From NCBI GenBank assembly GCA_025267735.1, contig CM046294.1:5242001-5306000 (forward strand): a stretch of 64,000 nucleotides of DNA, read 5' to 3'. Made by a program: the position numbers and the translations under genes. Every line of letters begins with the position of its first letter. Positions within the stretch are counted from its first letter, which is position 1. The DNA is from Mactra quadrangularis (Eukaryota; Mollusca; Bivalvia; Venerida; Mactridae). Positions 35,396 to 46,351 of the stretch are shown in pieces. The notes beneath the pieces are model-generated. The model had not been told where the DNA came from and did no database searches. It was given only the letters and a program-made list of their open reading frames with translations.

Positions 35396-38300
35396 CTGAG
35401 ATTTCTGTCAAGGATTATGTAATATGTAACACTAAAACTTGCTGTATGAAACTAGTTGAATTGTTCATTCCATTAATTTCAATTTCTACACATTAAAATG
35501 ATGAATGTCCACAACAAAGCACTATACCCATAGTCAATAGTTCAGTAAATGCAGGGAAGGCATTAGTACAAGCAAATATATACCAAAATCTCTCACATGG
35601 CCATTCCCGCCATATATAGTAGGCTAGTGCTACTGAGGCTCCACTATGGGCAGATATAGCTAATTGAAGGTCAAGGATAAATTATTGAAACGCTGACACT
35701 TTGTCACATGTATACTACTTTTACTAATGGGAGTTAATTCTGTGTGAATACGGCACAAAGAATGGTATGATAATTGGACAATCTTCACAACACCTCTGCA
35801 GAGGTTGCACTGTATTCTTTTAAAAACCACGATCAATTTCATGAAAATTCATCGACTTATCACAAGACCAAATCAAAGCTGAGTCAATGATTAATCATGA
35901 CAGCCAATTTTTCAACCATTCTATAATTAAGTGTTTAAACCCAGTACTTTATCCACAAATACTGTGTTAAGCCAAAGGTAAATCATTTATACTCTCAAAG
36001 GAAAGATTACTTAAATCTATGTCAATGTTTCAAAAGCTAATTCCAAAATCCAAATTGTGTGATAAAAGGTTCTGAAGAAAAGCGGATCTAATAAAAGTTT
36101 ACACAGTAGTTATCAAATGCTTGCCTTGATCTTTCTGGCAATGTTCACTTGCATTTTTGATATGAGGTTTCAATGCAGTGTTTACCCATATTCATCCATA
36201 TTCAGGTCATTGACAAAAGCAAGTGCACCTAGAGTAACTTAGTTTTCCTGGACCATTGTCTATAACCAGTACTCACCTACCCTTCCACAAGGCCGGCAAT
36301 TTTTCCATATACCTTATTAATGGAGGAAAATAGACATTATAATTGACATTATCAAATTTTCGTAATTGATAGGACCCTAATGAGTATAAAAATTTCTTAA
36401 ATCCAAGCTGCCTGGCATTTTTCTCCAAAACTTAACTTTACCTTGCATCTGTCTTTTCCCTACCAATGAAAATCTGAAAAGTTTTGCAAATATTTTGTAC
36501 AAAGTAAGACCCCAAGACCCTAAATACAATATACTACCTGTATATTACTAGCATTGTATATTAACAAAAGGATACATAGAAGACATTGCATAGATGTAAA
36601 CATAGTCAGTCCACCAAAAAATCCAATTAATTCAATGGCAAAAAATCCCAGGGCCACTGACAGGCCTATGATCATTCTGAAATAAAAAATAGAAATCATT
36701 ATAAAGATGACGATTTCTCATTCTAACATAAAACATGCCTTTTTGCCATAATAGGAGCGTGTGCTACCCATTGTTTCACAGTGAACTACTGTGCTGTTAT
36801 AATTTATCTTCAGATTAATTGAAAGAACTATACAAAAAATAATGTGGACTGTTAATAATTGTAATTACTTCTCATGATTTATTATTGATTTAACAGGGAC
36901 TTGTAACCTGTTATGTATTCAATGTGTCAATAAGTACAAAATATGAACATTATCACATAAAAAATACCCTTATTCAGGAGTGTTTTAGAACTAATTCAGT
37001 TTAAAAATAGATTTTCGAGGGGAATTTCTATCCGAGATAGAAGGAAAAACATCTGATTTTGAGAGGGAATGGGTCCTACTGGTATATTTGGCCTAAAACA
37101 AGTACCTTGAATCACTATTAAGTTCATGGTTTGAATCTAGACTGCTCCACTATAAAGGATTTGCAGACATTTTGGATTTGTCAGAAACATACAGATTTTT
37201 GCAGGCAAGATAATAACATTGAAAGGTTTAATTCATGTCTAGACAATAATTTTATCCCAGGTAATACTTACTGTAAATCCTTTTCATCATACTGTGCTTG
37301 TGTATAAGTTCTAGGTAAACATGATTCAATATTAGGTTTCTGGAAATAAAAGATACCATTATTTAATAAATGTGAGTCAATAGACCTAATCCGGAATTCA
37401 AATTTATGGGTTTTTCCGTCCATGCACAGCAGGTACAAACAAAGTTTGTTACTCATTATTGCTAAATAGCATGAACTATGGATTAAATCCTATTGTTCTT
37501 TGTACACATGTTTTCATTGTAATGGTGAAAGTTTGTTTGTAGTTGTACCGGAGGGTAAAACCCAAATATTTGAATTCCGAATATAGTCTAGTGGTCTACA
37601 TGAATGTTTTGTAGAGAAATTGTCAAAAAATGTTATGTCATAAGACTGACTAAAAACACCTACTTTACGACAGAAATTGTCAGTATGTAATTTTGCAAGT
37701 TGTTGATAGAATTGTTCAAACTTTATTACAAAACTCAATCGAACAGAGGGGAATTGGGGGCAATGAAGGTGAGTAGGCACAATGTATTGATTATGAAAGT
37801 TTTCTTTGACTTTGTCCTGGCACTAGTGATTAGTTGGGAGAGAAAACCAAATCCGAAACCAATGTATAGTTTTCCCTTTATATTGACAGAAATATCACCT
37901 GAACACACAAGCCAAAACTAAAGCCCTTTGGCTAGTGAGAATTTATTCAGGCTAGTGAAAATTACTTGGACCCTATATTGTCAGAACTGGAAACCCCTCG
38001 AATTTATTATTACTAGTAGCCATGATGTGTATTCAAAATAAATTACATGCAGGACATTTAAATATTCTTTATAAATGTTCATTATTCACATTTGTTCGAT
38101 AAAAAGTTTGTAACAGTCAACATTGTTATTAATTAGCATACAAAAATGAAACCATTGTATACATGGTGATTGTTTGTGCGATTAAATATTTTTTTATAAA
38201 TATTTATGCTAACGGATAGAAATTGATTAAATATCATTAATTAAGAAATAACTTACAGTTGTCTATATTTTATTGTCTAATAAAACATAGTCACGAGTTG

Positions 38301-39745
38301 TGATGCGCGTATGATTAAATCACGAGTGCTTTAGCACGAGTGATTTAATTAGTGCATCAAACGAGTGCCTATGTTTTATTAGACAATAAAATATAGACAA
38401 CTGTAAGTTATTTCGATTCTAACATCGCAAAATACATCCTTAGAAAAGATATTTTTATAGAACTATTTTTTACTGTCAGAAACGCCATGCTGTTGAAATC
38501 CGCCCCCCAGTGCAAAGGCTGAAAATAGCCTTTATTTACACAGATCTCATTGATAATTGATTCTATTTTCAAACAAATAATATTCAAATCTTAATTTTAA
38601 AAAAATGAACCCAAAACTAAATACGAATTGTCATTGTTTTATTTGTGTGTAAAACATCATTCTTTAAAATAAGCGCCGTGAAATAAACATTCGACCTTGC
38701 CCTTAGTGAGTGTCATTTTATATACACACGATGATGAAGCATTTAAGTTCGATGTTTTCGGCGGAATATTGCAAATACTGCTTAAATAATTGGATGTTAA
38801 CTGAATAGGAGTGTGTTATCAGACAGTTTGATGGAGATATTTGTAAAAGGTTGGATATAAATTGGATTTATGAACGTGTGTCAAGGAAGGTTAGATTTTC
38901 GGAAAATCAGCACTGCTCGTGTCAGCTTGGATGATTACGAGCTTGAAAGAATACACGTAGCCAGTTCCATTATATTATGCTATGCACAGTTTGGCTTTCA
39001 TTAAATAGTCAATCTTTGTATTTTTCGTATAATGGCTGGCATGATCGTCGGATAAAGGACAGGATGAAATGAGACAACGGAACCGGGAAATGCTGGGACT
39101 TAAAAAAATTCTTGAACTTCAAGTTGAAGTAGGTCTTTTTATGCTAGAATCGTTTTAAATTCAGTTTATACCATTTTCGGTCAAGTAAGAAGGTTATTAC
39201 ATGTTTTACATTTACTGACATGTTCCAAGGTTCCGTTAAAGTCAACCCTTATAAACTCGGGCGCTATTTTCGGCTTTGCTCATTTAACGTGGGGAGTAAA
39301 ATTTCAACAGCCGTCACGAGCTATATTTTGTTGAATAATAAAGCATAGATGACGTCACATTAAATAAAGAGTGAAAGCGCACGTGCCTATGTTAGAATAT
39401 AAAATATTTTTAACAATTTACACATAAATTTTCTGTTTAAACATGATTTAATAACTCCATACAAATTTTAAAGGGTTTTCGGGTATTTCAAGGTTTTTTC
39501 GGATAAAATATGGACCACAAGACTAGGTCCTACCGTAGAAAAGTATAGAGTGATGGCCTCCCCGCCCTTTGATTGTCCCACAGATATTCAAGCACTAGAT
39601 ATTTGAAGTAGACCTCAGTTAAAATGGGGTGGTATGCAATAAGTACTAAGTAAAAACTTACACGAGACCAAAATATCACAATAACAAGAACCAAGTGTGA
39701 GACAATTGTCAGAAATCTTGCTGGTACAATCCCAGTGACTCTCAT
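35238..39745 (-). CDS. TMEM107: TMEM107, ciliary transition-zone membrane protein
   Basis: Minus-strand exons in transcript order: 39745-39662, 37339-37272, 36676-36576, then either 35659-35493 or 35395-35238. The product starts MRVTGIVPARFLTIVSHL, matching vertebrate TMEM107 (VSGLVPSRFLTLLAHL), and continues with IESCLPRTYTQAQYDEKDLQ and SVALGFFAIELIGFF. Total length is 139 aa with the first terminal exon or 136 aa with the second, against about 140 aa in human. Four hydrophobic segments fit the family's four-helix topology. TMEM107 belongs to the MKS transition-zone module that gates ciliary membrane content. The exon 3 donor (T|GTATCC) is weak but gives perfect phase and alignment with both terminal exons. 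CEP104 lies tail to tail downstream. Confidence 0.93.
35493..35659 (-). other. TMEM107: TMEM107 terminal exon 4a
   Basis: The acceptor CAATTAG precedes CT ATA TCT GCC. The exon encodes ISAHSGASVALAYYIW, then WPCERFWYIFACTNAFPAFTELL and a CCGHSSF end before TAA. It aligns to the third and fourth helices of vertebrate TMEM107. I see no AATAAA between its stop and exon 4b, so a transcript using it may carry 4b as 3' UTR. Confidence 0.85.
36225..36372 (-). repeat. Family-C SINE, antisense, in TMEM107 intron 3
   Basis: GGCCGGCAATTTTTCCATAT and CCTGGACCATTGTCTATAAC are the reverse of the family-C body. Truncated before the tRNA-like head. Confidence 0.7.
37380..37596. mobile_element. MITE copy 2, GAATTCAAA..GGGTTTT ends
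   Basis: CCGGAATTCAAATTTATGGG at the left and AACCCAAATATTTGAATTCC at the right. It lies about 40 bp upstream of TMEM107 exon 2, and its tail-end reading frames are not genes. Confidence 0.55.
38246..38413. mobile_element. Double-palindrome foldback element in TMEM107 intron 1
   Basis: 45-bp perfect arms (AAATAACTTACAGTTGTC... and its complement) enclose an inner palindrome, ATCACGAGTG-CTTTAG-CACGAGTGAT. The whole 168 bp could fold as a cruciform. A related fragment occurs near 39326-39408. Confidence 0.75.
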
Positions 39746-41017
39746 TTTTGCAGCGCTTCCTTGCCGACCGTCAAAATGTGGTGAGAAAACAGCTTTGTGT
39801 AAGGTAAAGAAACCTATTTCACCCTGATCAGAGTTGTTGGTGTTATTTTCTATGCATTAGATACCATAATATGTATTGACAGCTGCTGGGAACTTCACCT
39901 AAATAGATAAAACATTGTGTCTAAACTTGTTTTGGCGGCGATGGAAGGAATTTACCCTAACACCGGCTGTAAACACATTCGGGATATCTTGGACAAATAA
40001 GGCACAGGCTAAAAGGCCGACGCTAATGCAGACAAATCACAGACAATAATACAGCTTGTCAGATTTTTACATTATTCTTTATCCCATCAGCATTTTAAAA
40101 TAAGACGTCTCATTTTGCAGAAAAAATGCAACATACTGATAATAAAAACTGCAATACCATTGAATCTATGTTAAGCACCGAAAAAAATTGCTTCATGCTA
40201 CTTTAAAATGACTTACAGGCAAACTTATTTGTTTTTATGTATACATATTCAATAATTTAATGCAACCATTCTATCTATTCATAATCAATTGTTTTTTTCT
40301 TAAATCCATGTAACTTATTTAATCTCTATTGCTATGTGTTACTTTTAGTACATGACGTCTTTATTAATATATTTTAAGATATTTCCATCAGTTATACAAG
40401 TATAAATTGTATTTTATGTAATTGTAGTTTATAAGTCGGCTTTAAAAGCTCTTTAGAGCTTGTGTTTTGTATCATGTTATGTTCCCCGACTATATAAATA
40501 AGTATTACTTACTTACTAGGGACAGGTTTTTGATGTGTTGTATTATCTTGAGGTCTTCTACAAAGATTGTTCAAATTATGCCCCTGGTTGAATATTGGCC
40601 AAGCCCGGGGGACCATTGTTTTCATCAGCTGAAACTGTTTAATAATGTTTTGTCAGGTGCCCTAAGCAACTTTTTCTCCGGACAGCCGTGCAGAGTCCTC
40701 TTGTTTATATTTTTCAAACAGTCAAGAAATTAAAAACATGTTTTAAGATACTATTATAATCAACGTTGATTTTGCTTAGTCCAATTAACAATAGGGCCCT
40801 GGACTGCTCACCAAAGCAAAAAAACATTGATAGTTGAGAAAGTGTGTTTACAGGCTTTTGTAGTTTAGTCTGTCAAAATACTGTACTTCATTTAAAATTC
40901 TTGTTTGTTTTATTTCAGAATGTTGTGAACAGCAGTACTCATCAAGCATTTCAAACTGGCAAACTATCACTGCAGTAGAAATGTAGAAGAACCAACCCAA
41001 TGAATTTCATGAACGTT

Positions 41018-43510
41018 TGGTCCGTTTTTCTTAACAAGTCGTCTCGGACATTTGTCCTTGAGATGCTTGTTGTCCAATTTCATGTACTTGATATAATTTT
41101 AACAAGTTAACAAGTCGTCTCAGACACTTTGTCCTTGAGATGTTTGTTGTCCAAGTAAATTCATTACATTGTATTGTTTTTGTAATTATTCAAAAGGATT
41201 TGTTTACATTTTGATTCATCACCAAACTTTTAGTATTCAACGTTTTTATTGATTCTGGGGACGAATCTTTGTTTTCATTTTGATTCGTCCACACACTTTG
41301 TACTAAAACAATTGGTTCTAGGAACAAATTTTTGTTTACATTTTGATTCGTTCCCAAACTTTTCGAACTCGGAAAAAGTTTGTTACGAAATTTCTTTGGG
41401 ACGAACAAATTGTTATTTTTTACATTTTCATTCGTCTTTAAACTTTTTGAACTAAGAAGAAGTTGGTTACGAAAATTCTTGAAACGAACAATTGTTTACA
41501 TTTCCAATAGTCCCTAAACTTTTCGAACTTGGAAAGTTGGTTACGGAAATTCTTTGGCACGAATCTTTGTTTACATTTTCATTCGTTCCCAAACTTTTCG
41601 TAACTTCATTCTGGTAAGGAAAATTAAGAGGACGATTTTTTGTTTACATTTATCCGTCCCTATTATTTTCTACTCGGAAAAAATTGGTTTCGAAAATTTT
41701 CGAGATGAAGCTTTGTTTACATTTTCATACGTCCCCAAACTTTTCTAATTCGGGAAAATTTAGTTACGAAAATTCTTTTGGACGAATTTGTGTATACATT
41801 TTCATTTGTCCCAAAACTTTTCGAACTCAAAAGAAGTTGGTTACGAAAATTCTTCGGACAAACAATTGTTTACATTTCCAATCGTCCCTAAACTATTCAA
41901 ACTCAGAAAAGGTGGATACGAAAATTCTTGGGGACAAATTTTTGTTAACGAAAATTTTTTGGCACTAATCAATTTACATCTGTTCGTCCCAATTTTTTTT
42001 CAACTCAGGAAAAGTTGGTTACGAAAATTCTTGGGACGTATCTTTGTTTACAATTTCAACCGTCCCCAAACTTTTCGAACTCGGAAAGTTTGTAGCGAAA
42101 ATTCTTTGGTACAAATCTGTTCACATTTTCATTCGTCACCAAACTGTTTGTATCCAACTTTATTTTAGTTACGAAAGTTAAGAGGACGAAACTTTTTTAA
42201 ATTAATTCGTCTTTTTATTTTTTTCAGCTCAGGAAAAGTTGGTTACGAAAATTCTTGGGACAAATAATTGTTTACATGTTCATTCGTCCCCAAATTATTC
42301 GAACTCTGAAAGTTGGTTCTGTGTTTCCATTTTGATTCGTCCCTATAGTTTTCGTATTCAACTTTATTATTGTTGTGAAAATTAAAAGGATGAATCATTC
42401 TTCATATTGTTATTCGTCCTAAAACTTTTCGTATCCAACATTATTACTGTTACGAAAATTCCAAAGACGAATCTTTGTTTCATTTTTTATTCGTCCCCAA
42501 ACTTTTCAAAATCAAAGAAGCTGGTTCAAATTTCTTGGGACAAATAATTGTTTACATTTCATTAGTCCCCAAACTTTTCGAACTCGGAAAGATGGTTACG
42601 AAAATTCTTTGGCACGAATATTTGTTTACATTTTCATTCATCTTTAAACTTTTCGTATCCAACTTCATTTTGGAAACGAAAATTAAGAGGACGAATCTTT
42701 GTTTACATTTATCTTCCCCATTTTTTTCATTTCAGAATAAAATGTTGGATTCGAAAATTCTTGGGTAGAATCTTAGTTTAGTTCGTTTTTCTTAACAAGT
42801 CGTCTCGGACATTTGTCCTCGAGATGCGTGTTGTCCAATTTCATGTACTTGATATAATTTTAACAAGTTAACAAGTCGTCTCAGACACTTTGTCCTTGAG
42901 ATGTTTGTTGTCCAAGTAAATTCATTAGATTGTGTTGTTTTTGTTATTATTCAAAAGAATTTTTTTTGCATTTTGATTCATCAACGAACTTTTCGTATTC
43001 AACTTTATTATTGATTCTGGGGACGAATCTTTGTTTACATTTTTTTATTCTTCCCTAATCTTTTCGAAATCGGAAGAAGTTGGTTACGAAAAATCTTGTG
43101 ACGAACAATTGTTTACATTTTGATTCATCACCAATTTTTCGAATCTAACTTAATTACTGTAACAAAATTCTGAAGACGAATATTTGTTTCATTTTATATT
43201 CGTCCCCATACTCCTCATACTCGGAAAAGGTTGGTTACAAAAATTCTGGGGACAAATCCTTATTTTTATTTGTCTCAAAACTTTTCAAAACCAGGAGTTG
43301 GTTACGAAAATTATTGGGATAAATAATTGTTTATATTTCCATTCGTCCCCAAACTTTTCGTATCCAACTTCTATTTGGTTACGAAAATTAAGAGAACGAA
43401 TCTTTGTTTACATTTTGAAACGTCCCAAAACTTTTAGAACTCGAAAAAAAGTTGGTTACAAAAATCTTGGGAACGAATCTTTGTTTATATTTTCATTTGT
43501 CCCCAAGGTT
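41018..43510 (+). repeat. Degenerate minisatellite, units about 60-82 bp
   Basis: The unit runs roughly GACGAATCTTTGTTTACATT, TTCATTCGTCCCCAAACTTT, TCGAACTCGGAAAAGTTGG, TTACGAAAATTCTTGG. Some 28 to 30 units vary in length and sequence. A distinct block (ACAAGTCGTCTCGGACATTT...) occurs at 41032-41160 and again at 42788-42925, so there is also a 1.76 kb higher-order duplication. Overlapping frames up to about 126 aa rich in Phe, Lys and Asn are by-products. Confidence 0.92.
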
Positions 43511-43989
43511 AGATGTATTCTTCGTTATTTTTAGTGCATTAATAATTTTCTTGTAGGAAATGGACTAGCCTTTAATTTCTATTATTCCTGAATGGTTAAT
43601 TACAATATATATATTATTTGAAAGCTATGACAATGCCATTTTCAAAAAAGTTAAGGTGTACGAAAATGGATGTAATAGGAATCCTGTACCTCATGTTTCT
43701 TAAGAGCGCATCCTACCACTGGACTTCTGCTCCAACTCATTGTAATGAGTCATAATTTTAGTGGTGCTTATCCAAATGTGAGTTCACATAGAAAGGACCC
43801 AAAAATCAGGTCATAAAAACACTGGACAAGGCAAAGGGTCATTTGAAGACATTTGATCTTTACAAAATATCACCAGTTCTCACCAGATGTAAAATAACAT
43901 TTACTAACAATTGAGCAATATATCAAAAGATTAGCAGGACTGCTATAAATAGTCGTTAAATGGCTACTGCTTATAAAACAAGTGCAATC

Positions 43990-44086
43990 CACAGGTGCCA
44001 CACCCAAATTTTCCTTATTATAGTATATACATAATATATTCTCTATTATATACTATAATAAGGAAAATTTGGGTCTGGCACCTGTG
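43990..44086. mobile_element. Short palindromic MITE
   Basis: Almost the whole element is a hairpin: CACAGGTGCC...CCAAATTTTCCTTATTATAG pairs with the right half. It is flanked by GTGCAATC(C) at 43982 and 44087, an 8- or 9-bp target duplication depending on where the end is set; 8 bp would fit hAT, 9 bp Mutator-like. Confidence 0.75.
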
Positions 44087-44728
44087 GTGCAATCCATGAA
44101 CATCACACTCAACTATTCAGGTGCTCAAGTGAAGGAAACAATTATGCAAGTCAGATAACATGACTGAGATATCAAGTGTGTATACAGTATACTTTATGTA
44201 ATTTAAGTATTGAATATGCATTCCAAACCTTCGGCAATCTGTGATTGATTGAACCTTCAGCAGACATTTTTTTAAGTCTGTAAGGGGCAAAATTCAGTCC
44301 AAATTCAAGTAAGAGTTATGAATTTTGTCCATTCATCTTCAACTGTTAGTTGTTGTCCTGTTGACATGTGTGCAGACTCAATCCTTTCATCAGTTTCAAA
44401 GATTTTATAATGATGGTGCACAACCAAGTAGGATAGTCTGACTTTTTCTCAGAAAGGTCAAGCCAAAAAAATATATAAAAAACTAACAACAATAAAATAA
44501 TTAAGATATTTATTATTAACAAACTAACAGCCAGGAGTAAAAGAGCAAGTTGCATATTGACAAATAAGGGACACACTGAAGAACAGACTAACTTAATCCA
44601 GAGACAATGATAACCTTTTTAATTTGAAGAAAAGTCCATGCCACAAATGCATATCAAGAGAGTTCAACTCGTAAAATACAAAATATACACATCCATACAT
44701 AGCACTACATGTTGTATTTTCACGTTAA

Positions 44729-46213
44729 TTACTTTTTCCTAGGAAATGCTTTAAATCTCCAACCACACACTGTCCAATTAGTATCTTTCATATTTTCTCC
44801 ATAGCGACGATGTAAACTAAAATATGCAAATCTGTAATCTTTTAAGGAAAGAACTTCACTTTCTGATACAGAATAGAAAACCTGAGCTGTAACTTTAAGA
44901 TCCCTGAAATAAAAAATCAGTTACATACTTGAGTAGTTATAGTACTAATACCTTATCAACTCTCAGTGAGGGTGGTTAATTAAAACACATGGGTAGGCCC
45001 TACGTACATAACTAGACTACACCTTCTATTAGATACAAGTTGTTAGAGTCAGGAAAGTAGAAAAAGGAAAGATTTTCCCTGTGTTTTTATGTCTTTATAT
45101 ATGACTATCAGTTCACAACCATTTATTATCAAAGTGATTGTAGAAACAGGTTAATCTAACAGCAAGCACTTGAGTAATTTTTTGGTTTGGCGTAATAATG
45201 TGGTTGTCCGTAAAATTGACATCCACTAATATTTTAGACTTTTTTTTCTCTGGATCATATTGGGCAATGGCAAGGCAATGTGAATAAGACAACAATAGTT
45301 TGCCGTACACATCCAGGTTGCTTATTATCAATATCAGAAATTGCACTTGTAATGAAAATTTGGTAAGTCACAGCAGTAAATATATTTGTCTTTGAATATT
45401 AACGAAAACTAACATGAATTTTAATAATCGAAAGTTGAAAATATCCATATCTGGCAAGGCTTAACTGTATAATCCAAGACTCTGAGGCTAGGATAACAGT
45501 TAATCATAGCCATTGCCTTTTATGTATACTCCCGAGCCCAAATACATTGCTGTCATTAAATTCTCTGTAAATGCGGCGACAACTTTACATCTTTAAGTTC
45601 ACTCGAACAGTAATCGGACAAGCGCTGCAAGTTTTTAAAACTTAATTCCTTACTTTTCTTTGGTAAAAGTGTTAAGTTGCCAGTCTATATCCGTCATCAT
45701 AATGTGCTTCAATTTTGTAACCACCTCATAGTCCTTGTCTCCTTCTCTTTCAACTAATGTTTCATAGAGTTCAGGTGTAACAACATTTTCTAAGGCTTTG
45801 TAATTTTTATCAGCTAAACAGTCAGTCACATATATAAATGCCATCTTGATTCCCTCGGCAAATGATGGACCCAAGTGCCATTTAATGTCTTTATCAAAAA
45901 ATAAAATGTAATACGACAGTTTGATACTAAAGAAAAGAGTTGTAAAGTATGGACAATTATCTTTTATAACAGATCTAGGTTTGCTAGGTTCCTCTGAATC
46001 ATTGTCGTCTGGTCTCCTAATTGCATTTGATGTTCCAAAATTTCTCACAATCAGCTGGTGGGTGGGGTAAAAGCTTTGGTTTGCTACTTTCGTAATCCCA
46101 CATATCTTGTCATCACATTTTGTCCATACGGACGGCTTCAAAACAGACGAACTTTGTAAAGAACGACTTGCAATGTTCACTGAACTGATAGATCTGAATC
46201 TACAGATATTCAT
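44729..46213 (-). CDS. MAIP1: MAIP1-like mitochondrial m-AAA protease-interacting protein
   Basis: Exons in transcript order: 46213-45654, 45320-45240, 44903-44729, giving 271 aa (human about 291). The N-terminus (MNICRFRSISSVNIASRSLQ) is Arg/Ser-rich and lacks acids, as in a mitochondrial presequence. The core (KLSYYILFFDKDI, FAEGIKMAFIYVTDCL, NVVTPELYETLVE) parallels human MAIP1 (KAFLIWAYFDKEF, FSEGAKQAFAHVSKLL). Exon 2 ends YDPEKKK, paralleling YYDEKGRK. Exon 3 ends with DTNWTVCGWRF, paralleling PDWTIARIE. MAIP1 is a matrix Tim44-like protein that binds the AFG3L2 m-AAA protease and protects EMRE. Exon 1 donor is AA|GTAAGG. The exon 2 borders are inferred from phase and alignment; its donor (AA|GTCT) is non-consensus. 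Mitochondrial mL45, also Tim44-like, is the main alternative and fits worse. Confidence 0.82.
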
Positions 46214-46351
46214 TTTGATAATTCATTAATTGACCGAACTATCATTTTACATGAGAGTGATCTCCCTTATTACGAAGGTTGAGTTTAAAAATCAATAAAC
46301 CGTATTGTTCCGGGCCACATTGTTTATGGAAGTGTTGCTTACGATCAGAAA
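46214..46351. promoter_or_regulatory. Putative bidirectional promoter, MAIP1 / MRPL20
   Basis: This 138-bp gap separates the divergent ATGs of two mitochondrial genes and must hold both 5' UTRs and transcription starts, or upstream non-coding exons lie elsewhere. No TATA box is obvious. An ETS-like TTCCGG core lies in TGTTCCGGGCC near 46305. It is inferred from geometry, not from a recognised promoter element. Confidence 0.6.

Larger units (their letters stand above)
39746..44728. other. Intergenic region between TMEM107 and MAIP1
   Basis: Apart from the minisatellite and the short palindromic MITE I see no gene. The TMEM107 promoter should lie just above 39746; no TATA element is clear. Small frames such as 40467-40733 show no conserved pattern. 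Confidence 0.6.

Noticed and set aside
37514..37921. Frames of 73-88 aa near TMEM107 exon 2
   Set aside because: They cover a MITE and intron sequence with no conserved pattern.
41190..43534. Many open frames of 60-126 aa on both strands
   Set aside because: They are by-products of a degenerate minisatellite; frames overlap, change between units and start anywhere in the repeat.
44729..46213. Assignment as mitochondrial ribosomal protein mL45
   Set aside because: Both are Tim44-like, but the FFDKD, FAEGIK and YDPEKKK landmarks and total length fit MAIP1 better.
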